The translations under genes and the position numbers were made by a program. Positions 10,484 through 20,757 of a stretch of 64,000 nucleotides of DNA are shown here, in pieces (position 1 is the stretch's first letter; each line of letters opens with the position of its first letter). The stretch covers positions 1,264,438 through 1,328,437 of the forward strand of contig NW_005202428.1 of the NCBI RefSeq assembly GCF_000372725.1. The letters run 5' to 3'. This DNA comes from Emiliania huxleyi CCMP1516. Taxonomy: Eukaryota > Haptophyta > Isochrysidales > Noelaerhabdaceae. Under the pieces are notes generated by a model that worked only from the letters and a program-made list of their open reading frames with translations, had not been told where the DNA came from and searched no databases.

Positions 10484-11677
10484 GTGGAGGGCATCCGCTT
10501 GTGGGCGCAAGAGCGCGGCTTCGAGCTGCCGGCGCAGCCAGAGGGCGAGAGCTGCGCCATGCGGTGGCTGTGCTTCGCTGCGTTGCTGCGCGAGTCCAAC
10601 CAGCCGGTGAGGGCGGCTGCAGGCTATCTGCACAGCCTCTTCATCGACGGCGAGGGGCGGCTCTCGTCGTGCGGCTCAGCGGAAACCGTCCCAGGGCTCC
10701 TCGGGCACGGCGAGGGCGTGACGCGGCTCAACACGCCGACCCGCCTCCCGTCGACGCTGGATGAGCGCGTCGTGAGCGTGTCGGCTGGAGACGCGCAAAG
10801 CCTCGCTCTCACCGCCGACGGCAGCGTCTGGAGCTGGGGCGAGGGAGGCTTTGGCCCGCTGGGCCACGGCGACCGGCAGACCCAGCTGCTGCCGAAGAAG
10901 GTCGAGGCCTTCGCGGGGCGGCGCGCCGTCGCTGTGTCGGCTGGAGCCGCGCACAGTCTCGCCATCACCGCCGTCGGCGCTCTCTGGAGCTGGGGCCATG
11001 GAGGCGACGGCCGCTTGGGCCACGGCGACGAGCAGCACCAGCTGCTGCCCAAGAAGGTCGAGGCCTTTGCTGGCCAGCGCGTCGTCGCTGTGTCGGCTGG
11101 AGGAACCCACAGCCTCGCCACCACCGCCGACGGCGCTGTCTGGAGCTGGGGCCGTGGAGACTGGGGCAAGCTTGGCCACGGCGACCAGCAGGGCCAGCTG
11201 CTGCCCAAGAAGATCGAGCTGTTGGCGGGGCGGCGCGTCATCGGTGTGTCGGCGGGAGCACGGCACAGCCTCGCCCTCACCGTCGACGGCGCCGTCTGGG
11301 GCGGTGGAGACTGGGGCAAGCTTGGCCACGGCGACGAGCAGCAGCAGCTGCTGCCCAAGAAGGTCGAGGCGTTGGCTGGGCAGCGGGTCGTCGCTCTCTC
11401 GGCGGGAGGGGAGCACAGCCTCGTCATCACCGCCGACGGCGCCCTTTGGTCCTGGGGCAGCGACGAGGAGGACCAGTGGCAGCCGAAGAAGGTCGAGGCC
11501 TTTGCTGGCCAGCGCGTCGTCGCTGTGTCGGCTGGAGTATACCACAGCATCGCCCGCACCGCCGACGGCGCCGTCTTCACGTGGGGCGAGGGCGAGGACG
11601 GCTGCCTAGGCCACGGAGAGGACGTGTCGGACCAGCTGCTGCCCAAGAAGGTCGCGGCGTGGGCGCCGGGGCAGTGA
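10484..11677 (+). CDS. RCC1-repeat protein, possible F-box N-terminus
   Basis: Protein of regulator-of-chromosome-condensation repeats, a beta-propeller fold. At least six repeats follow the pattern VSAG..HSLA.T.DG..WSWG....LGHGD...LLPKKV. The repeat-to-repeat DNA identity is high, which suggests recent expansion. The same frame stays open upstream to about 10340 and reads an F-box-like stretch (LLRALSRCDPVDIARVAAV), but no in-frame ATG is seen there; the true start is probably on another frame near 10267-10273 joined by a short intron. The first ATG in the main frame is used here. Such proteins can be exchange factors or ubiquitin-ligase adaptors; which applies is unknown. Confidence 0.8.
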   Translation: MEGIRLWAQERGFELPAQPEGESCAMRWLCFAALLRESNQPVRAAAGYLHSLFIDGEGRLSSCGSAETVPGLLGHGEGVTRLNTPTRLPSTLDERVVSVSAGDAQSLALTADGSVWSWGEGGFGPLGHGDRQTQLLPKKVEAFAGRRAVAVSAGAAHSLAITAVGALWSWGHGGDGRLGHGDEQHQLLPKKVEAFAGQRVVAVSAGGTHSLATTADGAVWSWGRGDWGKLGHGDQQGQLLPKKIELLAGRRVIGVSAGARHSLALTVDGAVWGGGDWGKLGHGDEQQQLLPKKVEALAGQRVVALSAGGEHSLVITADGALWSWGSDEEDQWQPKKVEAFAGQRVVAVSAGVYHSIARTADGAVFTWGEGEDGCLGHGEDVSDQLLPKKVAAWAPGQ

Positions 11678-13090
11678 TGAGAAGGGCGAAAGGGTGCAAG
11701 TGACGGTCAGTGTTGCCCCGTGCTATGCGCTGAGCCCCGCGGCTTGCCGCGCGCCCTCCTGCCCCCCTCCGTTGCTGCTCTCGGTCGGAATGGAGGCCGT
11801 GAGGGCCTCCCCCCCGCCCGCGGGCACGGTCTCCCGCGCATGTGTCGCGCACAGTCATGTCATGTGCTGCGAGATACGTACCCCACCCCCGCAGCCCGCA
11901 GCCCCAACCGCACCCGAGAGTCCCGCGGGACGTGTCCCCAGTCGGTCTCAGCCCTACCTGGCCATTCTAGATTATAGAATGGCATCCTTACATCTAGAAT
12001 GGCGTCTCGCGCGCGCTCACCCGGCCGCCTCGCAGCCCCAGCGGCCGGGGGGCGCTTGCCGGGGTTGGGGCTGGTCACACACAGGCGCCACTTTAACGCG
12101 GCGAGCCAGAGGAGTCACACAGGAGAGCCCCCAACATGCCACATTTTCAGCAGCAGACGGGCCGCGGTGAGGGCCCATTCTGTATCGAAGAATGGGGTCC
12201 GCCGCCGTCCCCCACGGCCTTCTCACGCCCCCAGCGGCGGCGTGCCGCTCGGCCAGACTGGTGGGGTTCGCGCACAAGCCCCAGTTCAACACAGAGAGCC
12301 CAACAGTCCGCAAATGAGAGTCCTCCCCCCGCCCCCAAACCAGAGCAGACGCCGGGGGGTGCGCCACGTATGGCAAAAGCAAACGCACGATGGCCGCCGG
12401 CGGCCGTTGAGCGCTGCCGCCGTTCGAGCCTTGGATGTCAGTCCGTCGCCGCCTGTGGCGAGGGCAGTGGAGGTGTGAGATTTGTGCTCGCAAGTGGTGG
12501 GCGGGCGAAAGGGTCGGGCGGCGAAAGAGAGCAGACAGCAGACAGCGCGAAATGCGGACTACTCGTGTCACATCTACTCCTCGTGTCACCTAGTCATGGT
12601 CGTCGCTTCCCTGGCCGGTCTCCGAGTCCTGCTCCTCGCCCGAGTCCTCGTCCAAGTTCGAGTAGTCTTCCTCCTCTTCGTCCTCTTCGTCTCGATCTCG
12701 TCGAGCCGGCTCCTGGCCCGACGCCCGTGACGCTGGGGCCGACTTGCTACGCGCGCTGCGACCCGGACCGCCACCTCTGCTGCCGCCTGTGCTACCCGTA
12801 GTCCTTGCCGGCGAGCGAGTGCCTTTTGCGGGGCTGTCGCCAGAGCGGGTGTCGCCACGGCCGTCTTCTGATCTGTTTTGTGGTCTGCGGACTGCGCGCT
12901 GCGCTGCGCTGCGCGTCTCGAGGCGCGCCGCAACACAGCCCGTGTAAATGGGGTAATGGATAAACCAAGCATCCCCGATGGCCGGGGGGATGTCCCATGG
13001 CCCCGGGGTGGCCGTGGGCACGCAGGGGGCGCCGCTACGGGCCGCTGCGGCGCCCATTCTACTTCGAAGAATGCCATTCTTGAAACTAGA
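11678..13090. other. Intergenic region with short palindromes
   Basis: No gene recognised. Several short inverted motifs related to TCTAGAATGG recur: near 11969-12003, CATTCTGTATCGAAGAATG near 12177, and CATTCTACTTCGAAGAATG near 13056. They look like ends of small mobile elements. A minus-strand ORF (12590-13057) with an acidic tail is discussed under rejected items. Confidence 0.5.
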
Positions 13091-13375
13091 ATCTAGCTAG
13101 GTCTGAGACCGACTATGGTTTTAGACGCTACTATGGTCACCAGTAAACAAAAATTCGACTTTGAGGGATCATATCTCAAAAGACTGAGTGAGAGCATAGC
13201 ATTATTATTGCATATTAGGCCGCATAAGGTCAGACTTGACCCCATAAGCATCAAGTAAAACCCGATGCTCCGGCTCGACTGTGCCGGCACACTGCCTCTT
13301 CGTGCCTGCTGCCAGCAGCCGTCGCGGCCCGTGGTGCACCAGAGAGAGAGGTCGATCTAGCTAGGTCTGAGACCG
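13091..13375. repeat. AT-rich insert flanked by 21-bp direct repeats
   Basis: ATCTAGCTAGGTCTGAGACCG occurs at 13091-13111 and again at 13355-13375. The sequence between is AT-rich for this genome (about 13112-13260) and has no ORF. It could be a small inserted element with terminal direct repeats or the remnant of a duplicated target. Confidence 0.6.
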
Positions 13376-13561
13376 CAGTGCCTAGAGCCAGTCCAGAGTC
13401 CACGCCCCGCAGCCGCACCGCCAACCGCGCATGGCACACGGTGTTTATCCTTTGGCTTTTCGTTTCTCGCCTTGCGTGGGTTGTAAAATTCTTTGCCGTC
13501 GCCCGCGCCTCGCCTGTCGCGTGAATCGTGTCGTGCGACCTCAAAGCGAAGAATTCTTTTC

Positions 13562-13672
13562 TCGTGGTGTACCTGTGTTAGTGCCAGTGCGAGCCAGTCC
13601 CGTGCCCAGTCCTGTGCCCAGTGTTGTGCGAGGGAGTTTTGTTGTAAAATTCTTTTCTCGCCTTTTTGCTTG
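13562..13672 (+). repeat. Dispersed repeat, GTGTACCTGTGTTAG family
   Basis: Starts GTGGTGTACCTGTGTTAGTG and ends GTTTTGTTGTAAAATTCTTT. A reverse copy lies at 60000-60150 with a roughly 50-bp insertion, and a diverged copy at 41571-41660. The copy here lies about 120 bp upstream of the GST start. Confidence 0.75.
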
Positions 13673-13789
13673 CTCGACTGCCCGCGTGAGTCTCGGTGTC
13701 AATCTGGCGTCGAAAGGAGAGAGTGCGGTGATTTACAGCAAGGTCCGAGAACGACAAGCTCGTCTCTCGCTGCGCAAAGAGGAAATCAC

Positions 13790-14431
13790 ATGTCGCTCCG
13801 GCTCATCGGTAGCGCCCGCTTCCGCCCGCTTCGCAACCTGTGGATGCTCGAGGAGCTCGGCGTGCCGTATGTGCACGAGCCGGTGCGCCCGCGCTCTGCA
13901 GAGGCCAACGCGAGCAATCCCTTTGGCAAGGTACCGACGCTGATAGACGGCGAGTTTACGATATACGAGAGCGTCGCGATAAACACCTATCTCGGCGACA
14001 AGTACCGAACCTCCGCGCTGGAGCTGGTGCCGCCGCCCGCCACGACAGCGCGCGGCCGCTACGAGCAGCTGATAGCAACCATCTACGGCGAGCTGGACTG
14101 CCAGGCGCTCTGGATCCACCGCAAGCACGCGAGCGACGTGGCAAAATTCATCGGCGCGCCGAACCCGGAGGCGACCGAGGTTGCTCGCAAGCACGCCGAC
14201 AAGGTGGTGGACGTGCTCGCCGACGAGCTGGGCCGCTCCGGTGGCGAGTACCTGCTCGGCAGCCAATTCTCGGCGGCCGACATCCTGCTGGTCCACTGCT
14301 GCAACTGGGCCGAATCGATCGGCTGGGGCGAGCGCTGGAGCGGAGAGGCGCCGCAGCTGCAAGGCCTTGCCGCCTACCTCGAGCGTTGCCGCAGCCGCCC
14401 TGCGTATGCACGGGCAAAGGCGCTGCCGTGA
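13790..14431 (+). CDS. Glutathione S-transferase
   Basis: Cytosolic glutathione S-transferase (213 aa), conjugating glutathione to electrophiles. The N-terminal thioredoxin-like domain contains the cis-proline region NPFGKVPTLIDG and the glutathione-binding pair in YESVAINTYLGDKY. The helical C-terminal domain carries the usual FSAADILLVHCCNWAE segment. Intronless, unlike most conserved genes here, and beginning MSLRLIGSARFRPLRNLWML as many bacterial-type GSTs do, so a bacterial origin is possible but not shown. The ATG at 13790 is chosen because the domain starts at once; the frame is open upstream to 13493 but runs through a dispersed repeat. Confidence 0.88.
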   Translation: MSLRLIGSARFRPLRNLWMLEELGVPYVHEPVRPRSAEANASNPFGKVPTLIDGEFTIYESVAINTYLGDKYRTSALELVPPPATTARGRYEQLIATIYGELDCQALWIHRKHASDVAKFIGAPNPEATEVARKHADKVVDVLADELGRSGGEYLLGSQFSAADILLVHCCNWAESIGWGERWSGEAPQLQGLAAYLERCRSRPAYARAKALP

Positions 14432-15437
14432 GCGGCGTTCACGTAATTTTATCCGTCCGCACGTGCGTTTACGCATCCCTCTACCCCCATCCGCCGTGGC
14501 GGCCCGTGGTGCCGCCCGTTTTTTCAATGCTTTCTGTGTGAAGGTTTCGTGTCTTTCTCTTGCTATCTATCCCGTCTCGAGTTCTCGACTGTCTGTGCTT
14601 GTGCGTCTTGGGTCCGGGAGGGTTGTGTTTTATGTGAAGGCTTCGTCGGAGTCTTGGCCTGGGCGCTCGAGTTCTTTTCGGGAGCCGGTGTGCGGTGTGG
14701 CGTGTGCCAATCCGACAAAACAACTCTCTCTCTCTCTCTCCCAATCCGCGCCAGTCCGCGCCCCTAAATAAATAAATACAACGGACATCCCAAGCTAGGG
14801 CTGGGTCGAGGACAGACACGTCCCCACCTTTGCAGGATTTTGCAAAAGCGAGGGGGGAGGGCGCATCGCCGCGCGGAGAGGGCTCTGGGCACAGGGCAAA
14901 GGGGATCTCTCTCGCATAGGATATGCACTCGGCGGCACGAGGGCAATTCTGGGCGTCCTATGTTTGTGCTCCCCCCCGGACCCCTCGCTCTCGGCCCCTA
15001 CCACACCCCTGTCGTGCGGGCGTTCGAATTCTTTTCGGGAGACGGACGCGAAGAAGAGGTGGTGCTAACCTCTTCGGACCCCATGCTTCGCTCATGCTTA
15101 CCTGTGAATCACGCCCGCTGTGAAAACATTTTGCGGGGGGTTTTTTCGCCAGTCAATAGAGCATGAAAATACCTTTCAAACGGTACCTTTCTGTCCTCCA
15201 GAGTCGAAGAACTCGTCCGGTGGCTGGCCGCCAAAGTGCTGGACGCGCACACTGGTGAGCGCGGAGCACACTGAGGGAGCTGTCCTCGGCGCAGCCGATC
15301 GGCTCCCGCGGCCTGGATGGTGGCAGTGGCACTCTCTGAGGCTCCCTGATTTTTTCTGGTATTTGTTGAGCACTCTCTGGTCACCTTCGCCGGGCGAGCC
15401 TGGCTCTCGCTGCACAGCGGCGCGACCCGCGGTGAGG
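14432..15437. other. Intergenic, repeat fragments only
   Basis: No gene recognised. It contains two GAGTTCTTTTCGGGAG-like motifs (14672, 15028) and a CT run (14728-14742), related to the AAAGAATTTTAC family seen elsewhere. Confidence 0.5.
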
Positions 15438-15535
15438 CTGCCGATCGTCGAACTGGGCTTAGCTCTCAGTCAAGATATTGTGCATATGGTCGGTCTCTAC
15501 AATATCTTGACTGAGCACCACCGATGAATCGGCAG
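15438..15535. repeat. 98-bp stem-loop with 17-bp perfect core
   Basis: CTCAGTCAAGATATTGT (15465-15481) is the exact reverse complement of 15499-15515, with a 17-nt loop. Outer arms CTGCCGAT (15438-15445) and ATCGGCAG (15528-15535) also pair. The stem is AT-rich against its surroundings. It could be a small inverted-repeat element or a hairpin RNA precursor. Confidence 0.85.
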
Positions 15536-15632
15536 CAGGGAGACAGGAACGCTCGCTGTGTGAGTCGGCCACGCAGAGGTCGGAACCTGGGTCTGAAGAG
15601 GTTCTAACTGAGCACATACACGTGGTGTATAT

Positions 15633-16287
15633 ATGTCACTTTCCGCTCACACCTCCGGGACCGGCGGCGGACTCGCCACCGTGCTACCAACGCCCGTGCA
15701 AGTTGTCGCCACGCCAGCCGGGCAGGTCGCGCCAAACCTCGACAATGTTTCCACGATCCTGGAGACCGCTGATGGTGAGTTTGCGATCACCGATCCCCTC
15801 GGCAGTCGCCAGGTTCCCATCGGTGTGCACGTGGGCGAGCGGGCGATATCTCTCGCCGGATGGGACGCTCAGGCGAATGCGCCAGCTACGCTCAACGCCG
15901 CCTCGGCTGGCAGCGACTGCAAGAGCCTTCGCGCGGCCGCGTGCTTTGTTCGTCCGGGCAGCGTGCTGCTGGGCGAGGCGGCGGCGGCTGAGTGGAGCCG
16001 GCGGCCGCAGCACACGCTGCTGCGCCCGACGCGACTGCTCGGCCGCTCGTACTCCTCTCTGGACGGCGCGCGGTGGCTCTCGACAGAGGAGGCCTTCTCT
16101 GCCTGTCCGCTCGCACCGGACCGCGACGAGGGAGGCTTCACCGCCGGCCGCGCGCGCTTCGCCCTCTCCCACGAGCGCTCCGAGAAGGAGGTCCGCCGTC
16201 GCCTCGCCGCCGCCGCCAACAAGGGGTCCAAGACGGATAAAAAGCGCATTCTCGAGGTGGAGACGATGGTGGCGCCCGAGGAGGCGG

Positions 16288-16379
<92 letters not shown>

Positions 16380-18434
16380 TCTCTCCTCTCTCTCTCGGCT
16401 CGGCTCGCCCCGCCGCAGCCTCAGCAGCGACCTCCCGACCGCGCCGCGCCTTCTGGCTCCTCCTCCCTCTCCTCCTCCCCTCCCCTCCCCTCCCCTCCCC
16501 TCCCCTCCCCTCCCCTCCCCTCCCCTCCCCTCCCCTCCCCTCCCCTCCCACGGCCGCCGGCCCGCCGCTGCAGGTGCTCGCAAAGCTTCTCCGCTCCGCC
16601 GCCGCCTCCGCCGCACATGACGACGACTCCGGCGCCGATCCGACTCACGCGGTCCTCACGGTGCCTGCCGGCGCCAGCCTCGCCGCGCGCCAGTCCGTCG
16701 CCGACGCGGCGGTGATGGCCGGGCTCGCGGTGCTTGCCGTCGAGAGCGAGGCCGAGATCTAGCCGAGATCTAGCCGAGACCTAGCCGAGATCTAGCCGAG
16801 ATCTAGCCGAGATCTAGCCGAGATCTAGCCGAGATCTAGCCGAGACCTAGCCGAGATCTAGCCGAGATCTAGCCGAGATCTAGCCGAGACCTAGCCGAGA
16901 TCTAGCCGAGAGTGGCCGAGATTTCCCGTCTTGGGCCGCCGCGTCTAGTCTGCATGCGGCGGCTGCAGTGAGGAGGCGCTGTTCACAGCGCATGGCTGTG
17001 AGTAGGCCGCCGCGTTGCTCGCCGCGCCGCGGCTGCAGCCTCTTCTCGCGAGGGCGTGCGGAGGCGGCGACGACACGGCGGCGGTCGTGATTTGGGGCGC
17101 GAGCGGGCTTGCGGTGTCCGTGGCGCGGCGGGCCGTCTCCCCCGGAGGCGGGTGGGAGGTCGTGCGTACGGTGACGAGCGAGGGCGTGGGCGTCACCTCC
17201 CTCGAGCGGCGCGGCGGCAGCAGTGCTGCCGCCCCACGCGTGGTGCCTCGCTGCAGCGCCCTCTCGGAGCCTTCGGGTAGGCGCGTGGCGGGGCTGCTGC
17301 TGCGTCAGCTCGAGGAAGAGGAGGAGGTGAGCGGCTGCCTCGGCTCGCCCTTCAACCGCGTTGCGCTCGCCGTCGCATCCGAGGCGCCCCCGGGCCGCCG
17401 CTTTACCGCGCGACGCCGTCGAGAGAGAGAGAGACAGAGGTGCCGCGCGGGTGTAGGCGGTGCTGGCCAAGCTGGCGGAGAGGAGGGCTGCCTCCCAGAT
17501 GACGCCTGCCTCCGAGGCGCCGCACGAGCCGGTCCGCCACTCCGTCTCTCTCGCGCGCGAGGACGGGTCGGTGCGCGAGTTTGAGTTGCAGCTGGCGGCG
17601 GGCGAGGGGGAGGAGTTGGCCGAGGAGGCGGCGGAGCAGGCGGCGGGCCTACTGCGCACCGCCCTCGAGGAGGGAGGGGAGGGGGAGGGGGCGCGCTGCG
17701 CTGTCCGCGCGGCGGTGCTCTGCCTCGCGGAGCCGCTCGAGGACGACTTGCTCGGCCTCGCGTGCCTCGTGGAGAGGGAGCTGCGTCAGGTGCTGCGTCA
17801 GGTGCTGCCGCAGCCTGAGGGGCTGCCGGCCGCGGGAACAGAGGCGAGGCCGGGGCCGGCTGCGGAGGGGGCGGCGGCGCTGCTCCGCGCCACTGCCGTC
17901 GACATCACCTACGGAGCCGCGACGCTCGCCGCGGCGTCGGACCCTCGCGTCGCGCGCACGCTGAGCAAGCAAGGTTGGGCGGCGCCTCAGGAGCCGCTCG
18001 GGCGCGCCGTGGCGCTCGAGCGGCCGGGGGAGGCGCCGACGGTGCTGCTGCCCGCGGGCAGCGCCGTCAACTGCGAGGTCGAGCTCGAGGTGGGGCGGCC
18101 GCCCGGCGGGCAGCTCCTCCGCCTCTTCGAGGTCGGCGACGAGGGGCCGTCCGCCGCGCAAGGCACGCCGGTGCTCGCCGCCCGCTGTGGCGCGCCGCCG
18201 CCGCGCCGTCGGCGCGGCGCTGCGGTGCCGCCCGCGCGCGTCGTCGTCAGCTTCCGGCGCGGCTTGCTGGACGTGGTGGTGGAGGAGCCGGACGAGGAGG
18301 AGGGACCCTCCGGTGGGGGCTGCTGCCGCTGGTTGTTGCTGCTGCTGCTGCTCGCCTCAAGCCTCGTCGCTGTGGCGCAGCCCGCTCTGATGGCGGCGCC
18401 GCGCGCGGGCGGGGGCAGCTCTGGCGCGGCCTAA
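15633..18434 (+). CDS. Divergent HSP70-like protein with C-terminal membrane anchor
   Basis: Four exons in frame: 15633-16283, 16574-16750, 17006-17326 and 17457-18434 (708 aa). HSP70 landmarks appear in order but altered. The first phosphate loop is IGVHVGERAISLAGW where DLGTT is expected. Then come LLGEAAAAEW...LLRPTRLLGRSY, VLTVPAGASLAARQSVADAA, AGLAVLAVESE, and VVIWGASGLAVSV where DLGGGT is expected. The C-terminal half is poorly conserved and ends in a hydrophobic stretch (WLLLLLLLASSLVAVAQ, about residues 671-687) with a short tail. The lost acidic residues predict no ATPase activity. Introns 1 and 2 start with GC and hold microsatellites. A further short intron near 15775 is possible, so the first 50 residues are uncertain. 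Role unknown. Confidence 0.65.
16290..16552. repeat. (CT)n and (CCCCT)n tracts in an intron
   Basis: Roughly 85 bp of CT dinucleotides (16290-16374), then CCCCT pentanucleotides (about 16474-16550), both inside the first intron of the HSP70-like gene. Confidence 0.9.
16751..16915. repeat. 11-bp minisatellite in an intron
   Basis: About 14 copies of CCGAGATCTAG or CCGAGACCTAG at the 5' end of intron 2 of the HSP70-like gene. The first unit supplies the in-frame TAG that ends the exon's frame, and the GC donor coincides with the array edge. Confidence 0.92.
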
Positions 18435-18574
18435 GCGTCGTCCTTTCACAGATGAAGAGCTATCCCCGTTCGCGGCAGAGGTTGTACAGAGGAGTCAGAG
18501 GTGTCTCTCCCGAGTCCGACCGATAAGCGTAAGCGATACATTGGTGATGCATATATAGTTCACACAAACCCCAG

Positions 18575-19385
18575 CTACCCGTTGGCTAAGGGCGACGCGC
18601 TCGCCTCGCCGCCCTTGAAAAAGGAGCGATGTTTTCGCTGCCGGCGCAGCCGCCGCTTCATGCTCGGCGACGGCACCGCTGGGTCGCGCGCCCCCACTGG
18701 AGCGGTGGCAAGGTATCTCGCGTAGTCGCGCAGCACTGGCGCGGGCACACCCGACGCCGACGCCTCGCCGGCCGCCTCGGCGGCGGCGTCGAGCCACAGC
18801 GCGAGGCGCTCCGCACCGCGGGCGCGCTGCGCCGTGCTCTCTCCGCCCCCGCCGCCGGAGCGCTCAAAGTCCCACAGAAGCCGCGCGAGCGCTGCGGAGG
18901 CGACGACCTATGCTCAGCTCAGAGGAAGGTCAGCGGCGCTGCGCGGGACAGGGTGCGGTTCCACCGCACGCGATCGTCGCCTGCACCGTCCCCAGGCTCT
19001 TTTGCCTGCGGACGCGTGAGGTGAGACCGCGGTCTGAGGTGAAGACGGTGACGTCGAGGCCGGCGCGGAGCGCCCAGTTTGTGTCGCGCACGAGCGCGTC
19101 GTCGGCGCTCTGCGCGGGGCCAGCGAGCGTGACGGAGAGAAAGTCTCCGAGTGGCCAGCACCGCTGCTCCGTCCCGTGGTCGAGGACGAGCACGCACGGC
19201 AGCTCCGCCGCTGCGGCCCACCGCGCCAGCTCCGAGGCGAGCGCCTCCTGAGACAGTGCGAACATGGTGGCGCCTCGGAGGTTGTTGCCGTCGACGAGGA
19301 GCAGCGGCGTGCTCCCGGAGCCGCGGAGGTGAGAGACGAGCGGAGCCACTCCGATCAGCGCGAGCGTCGAGGCCAGCAAACTCAT
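18575..19385 (-). CDS. NYN-domain (YacP-like) putative endoribonuclease
   Basis: PIN-like NYN domain protein related to YacP/Rae1 endoribonucleases. Two exons, 19385-19014 and 18907-18575, keep frame (234 aa) across a GT-AG intron. LLLVDGNNLRG supplies the first conserved Asp and Asn of the active site; LVLDHG, QSADDALVRD and VFTSDRGL supply the later acidic residues, with VVASAALARLL after the join. The N-terminus (MSLLASTLALIGVAPLVSHL) is hydrophobic and may be a targeting peptide or anchor. The C-terminus is basic. It converges on the HSP70-like gene. RNA cleavage is inferred from the fold; the substrate is unknown. Confidence 0.8.
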
Positions 19386-19651
19386 GCGGAAATCTTCGCT
19401 CGCAGCGGCACGTCGAGCAGAGCCCCAACGAGTCCCAAATGGGTCCTCGGTTTAGGGTACCCTGCGTGGGCGGCTGCCTCGGATTCCGGCCCCTCGTTGG
19501 GACCGTTCATTTCCTACCCGCTGATCGAGCGCAGCTTGGCGGAAAGAATTCGCGCGCGGACAAAGAGAAAAAAGAAATTTTTGCGCGTGTGCCTACCGCC
19601 CCCCCGGGGCCCACCACCCATCAACACTGTCGGTGAAGCGTGCCCATCACG

Positions 19652-20434
19652 ATGGCGCTCTTTGAATGGCTTGATGACGAGTTGGTTCGGCTCGTCGTGC
19701 GCAGCGTGCCCAGCAGCGCGAGCATACTCTCCTTCGGCTCCACATGCCACCGCTTCAACACCATCTGCAGCGATACGGCAGACGCCCACGTCTGGTCTGT
19801 GCACGCCGAGCGGCTGTCTGTGTCGTTCCAGTGCGGCTGGCAGGAGGCCCCGTACATCGACAGCGACGTGCCCGCAGAATGGGCCGATCCTCGGCGCACC
19901 CCGGCCTGGCGGGGGCAGCAGCCTCACGAGCAATTCACCCGCCTCATCGATTACCGCAAGCGAGTGACGGCCAAGTTTGAGGAGGAGGCCGACACGGGCG
20001 CGTGCATCACGAAGCCCTACTTTTGCAGCATGCTCGCCAACAACCATTGCACAGAACACGCAGCCGAAGCCTTCTCCGATGAAGTCATGCGCGGAGCGCT
20101 TTTGTGGTACCTGTGGGATCGATTTGAGAGATGTGGACCTTCCCATTGCGATGTGAACGACACGCTTGTGCGCGGCTGGGCTTCAGTGAGCTGGGGCGAC
20201 ACGGTCGTGCGAGATTCGATCTTTGACCCCATTCTCGACGCGCTTGGCTATGGGCTCAAAGCTCCGCACGATCCGACGCGCGGCTTTGGACGAGCATACG
20301 AGTTCTTTGGCCAAGCGGGCATGCTGGGCAACGAGCCTTGGCGCCGCGACCCGCGATCCAGTGAGGATGAGTGCGATGAGTCGCTCAGCGGCTCGGAGGC
20401 CGACGGCGAGTACACGGGTGGAGAGGCGGCATAA
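19652..20434 (+). CDS. F-box-like protein
   Basis: Intronless 260-aa protein. The N-terminus (LDDELVRLVVRSVPSSASIL...FGSTCHRFNTI) fits an F-box, which docks substrates to SCF ubiquitin ligases. The rest has no motif I recognise; it is mixed alpha/beta in composition and ends in an acidic Ser/Glu tail. GC content and codon use are milder than in its neighbours. The ATG at 19652 is the first in frame. The target is unknown. Confidence 0.65.
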   Translation: MALFEWLDDELVRLVVRSVPSSASILSFGSTCHRFNTICSDTADAHVWSVHAERLSVSFQCGWQEAPYIDSDVPAEWADPRRTPAWRGQQPHEQFTRLIDYRKRVTAKFEEEADTGACITKPYFCSMLANNHCTEHAAEAFSDEVMRGALLWYLWDRFERCGPSHCDVNDTLVRGWASVSWGDTVVRDSIFDPILDALGYGLKAPHDPTRGFGRAYEFFGQAGMLGNEPWRRDPRSSEDECDESLSGSEADGEYTGGEAA

Positions 20435-20757
20435 CGCCGAATGCGACGCACGCCGCAGCGTCTCGCGCGTGACAATGACCACTGGGCTGGTGCGATTGGC
20501 GTCTCTTCGAACACGGTCTTAAACTAGGGACTGAGGGTACATGTAGGTACGGGGGTGGAGGGCCGCTGTGATCCGCGTGCCGGTCTGCGGGATAGCAGCT
20601 ACGGTCGATGTCGAGGACTGCAATCGACTGCAAGTGTGGGTGGGTGGAGGGGAGGAGGAGTGCGTTCATGAGAGGGACGGTAGTTGTATTGACCCCGCAC
20701 TGTGTCGCGAGCCCGAATTCGCTTGCTGGCCTGCGGCAGGTGTTTGTGTTTACGTCA

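Noticed and set aside
12590-13057. Minus-strand ORF with acidic tail (EEDEEEEDYSNLDEDSGEEQ)
   Set aside because: The tail looks protein-like, but the rest is Arg/Ala/Gly-rich with no motif, overlapping ORFs exist in other frames, and palindromic repeat ends lie within its 5' part. Kept out for lack of support.
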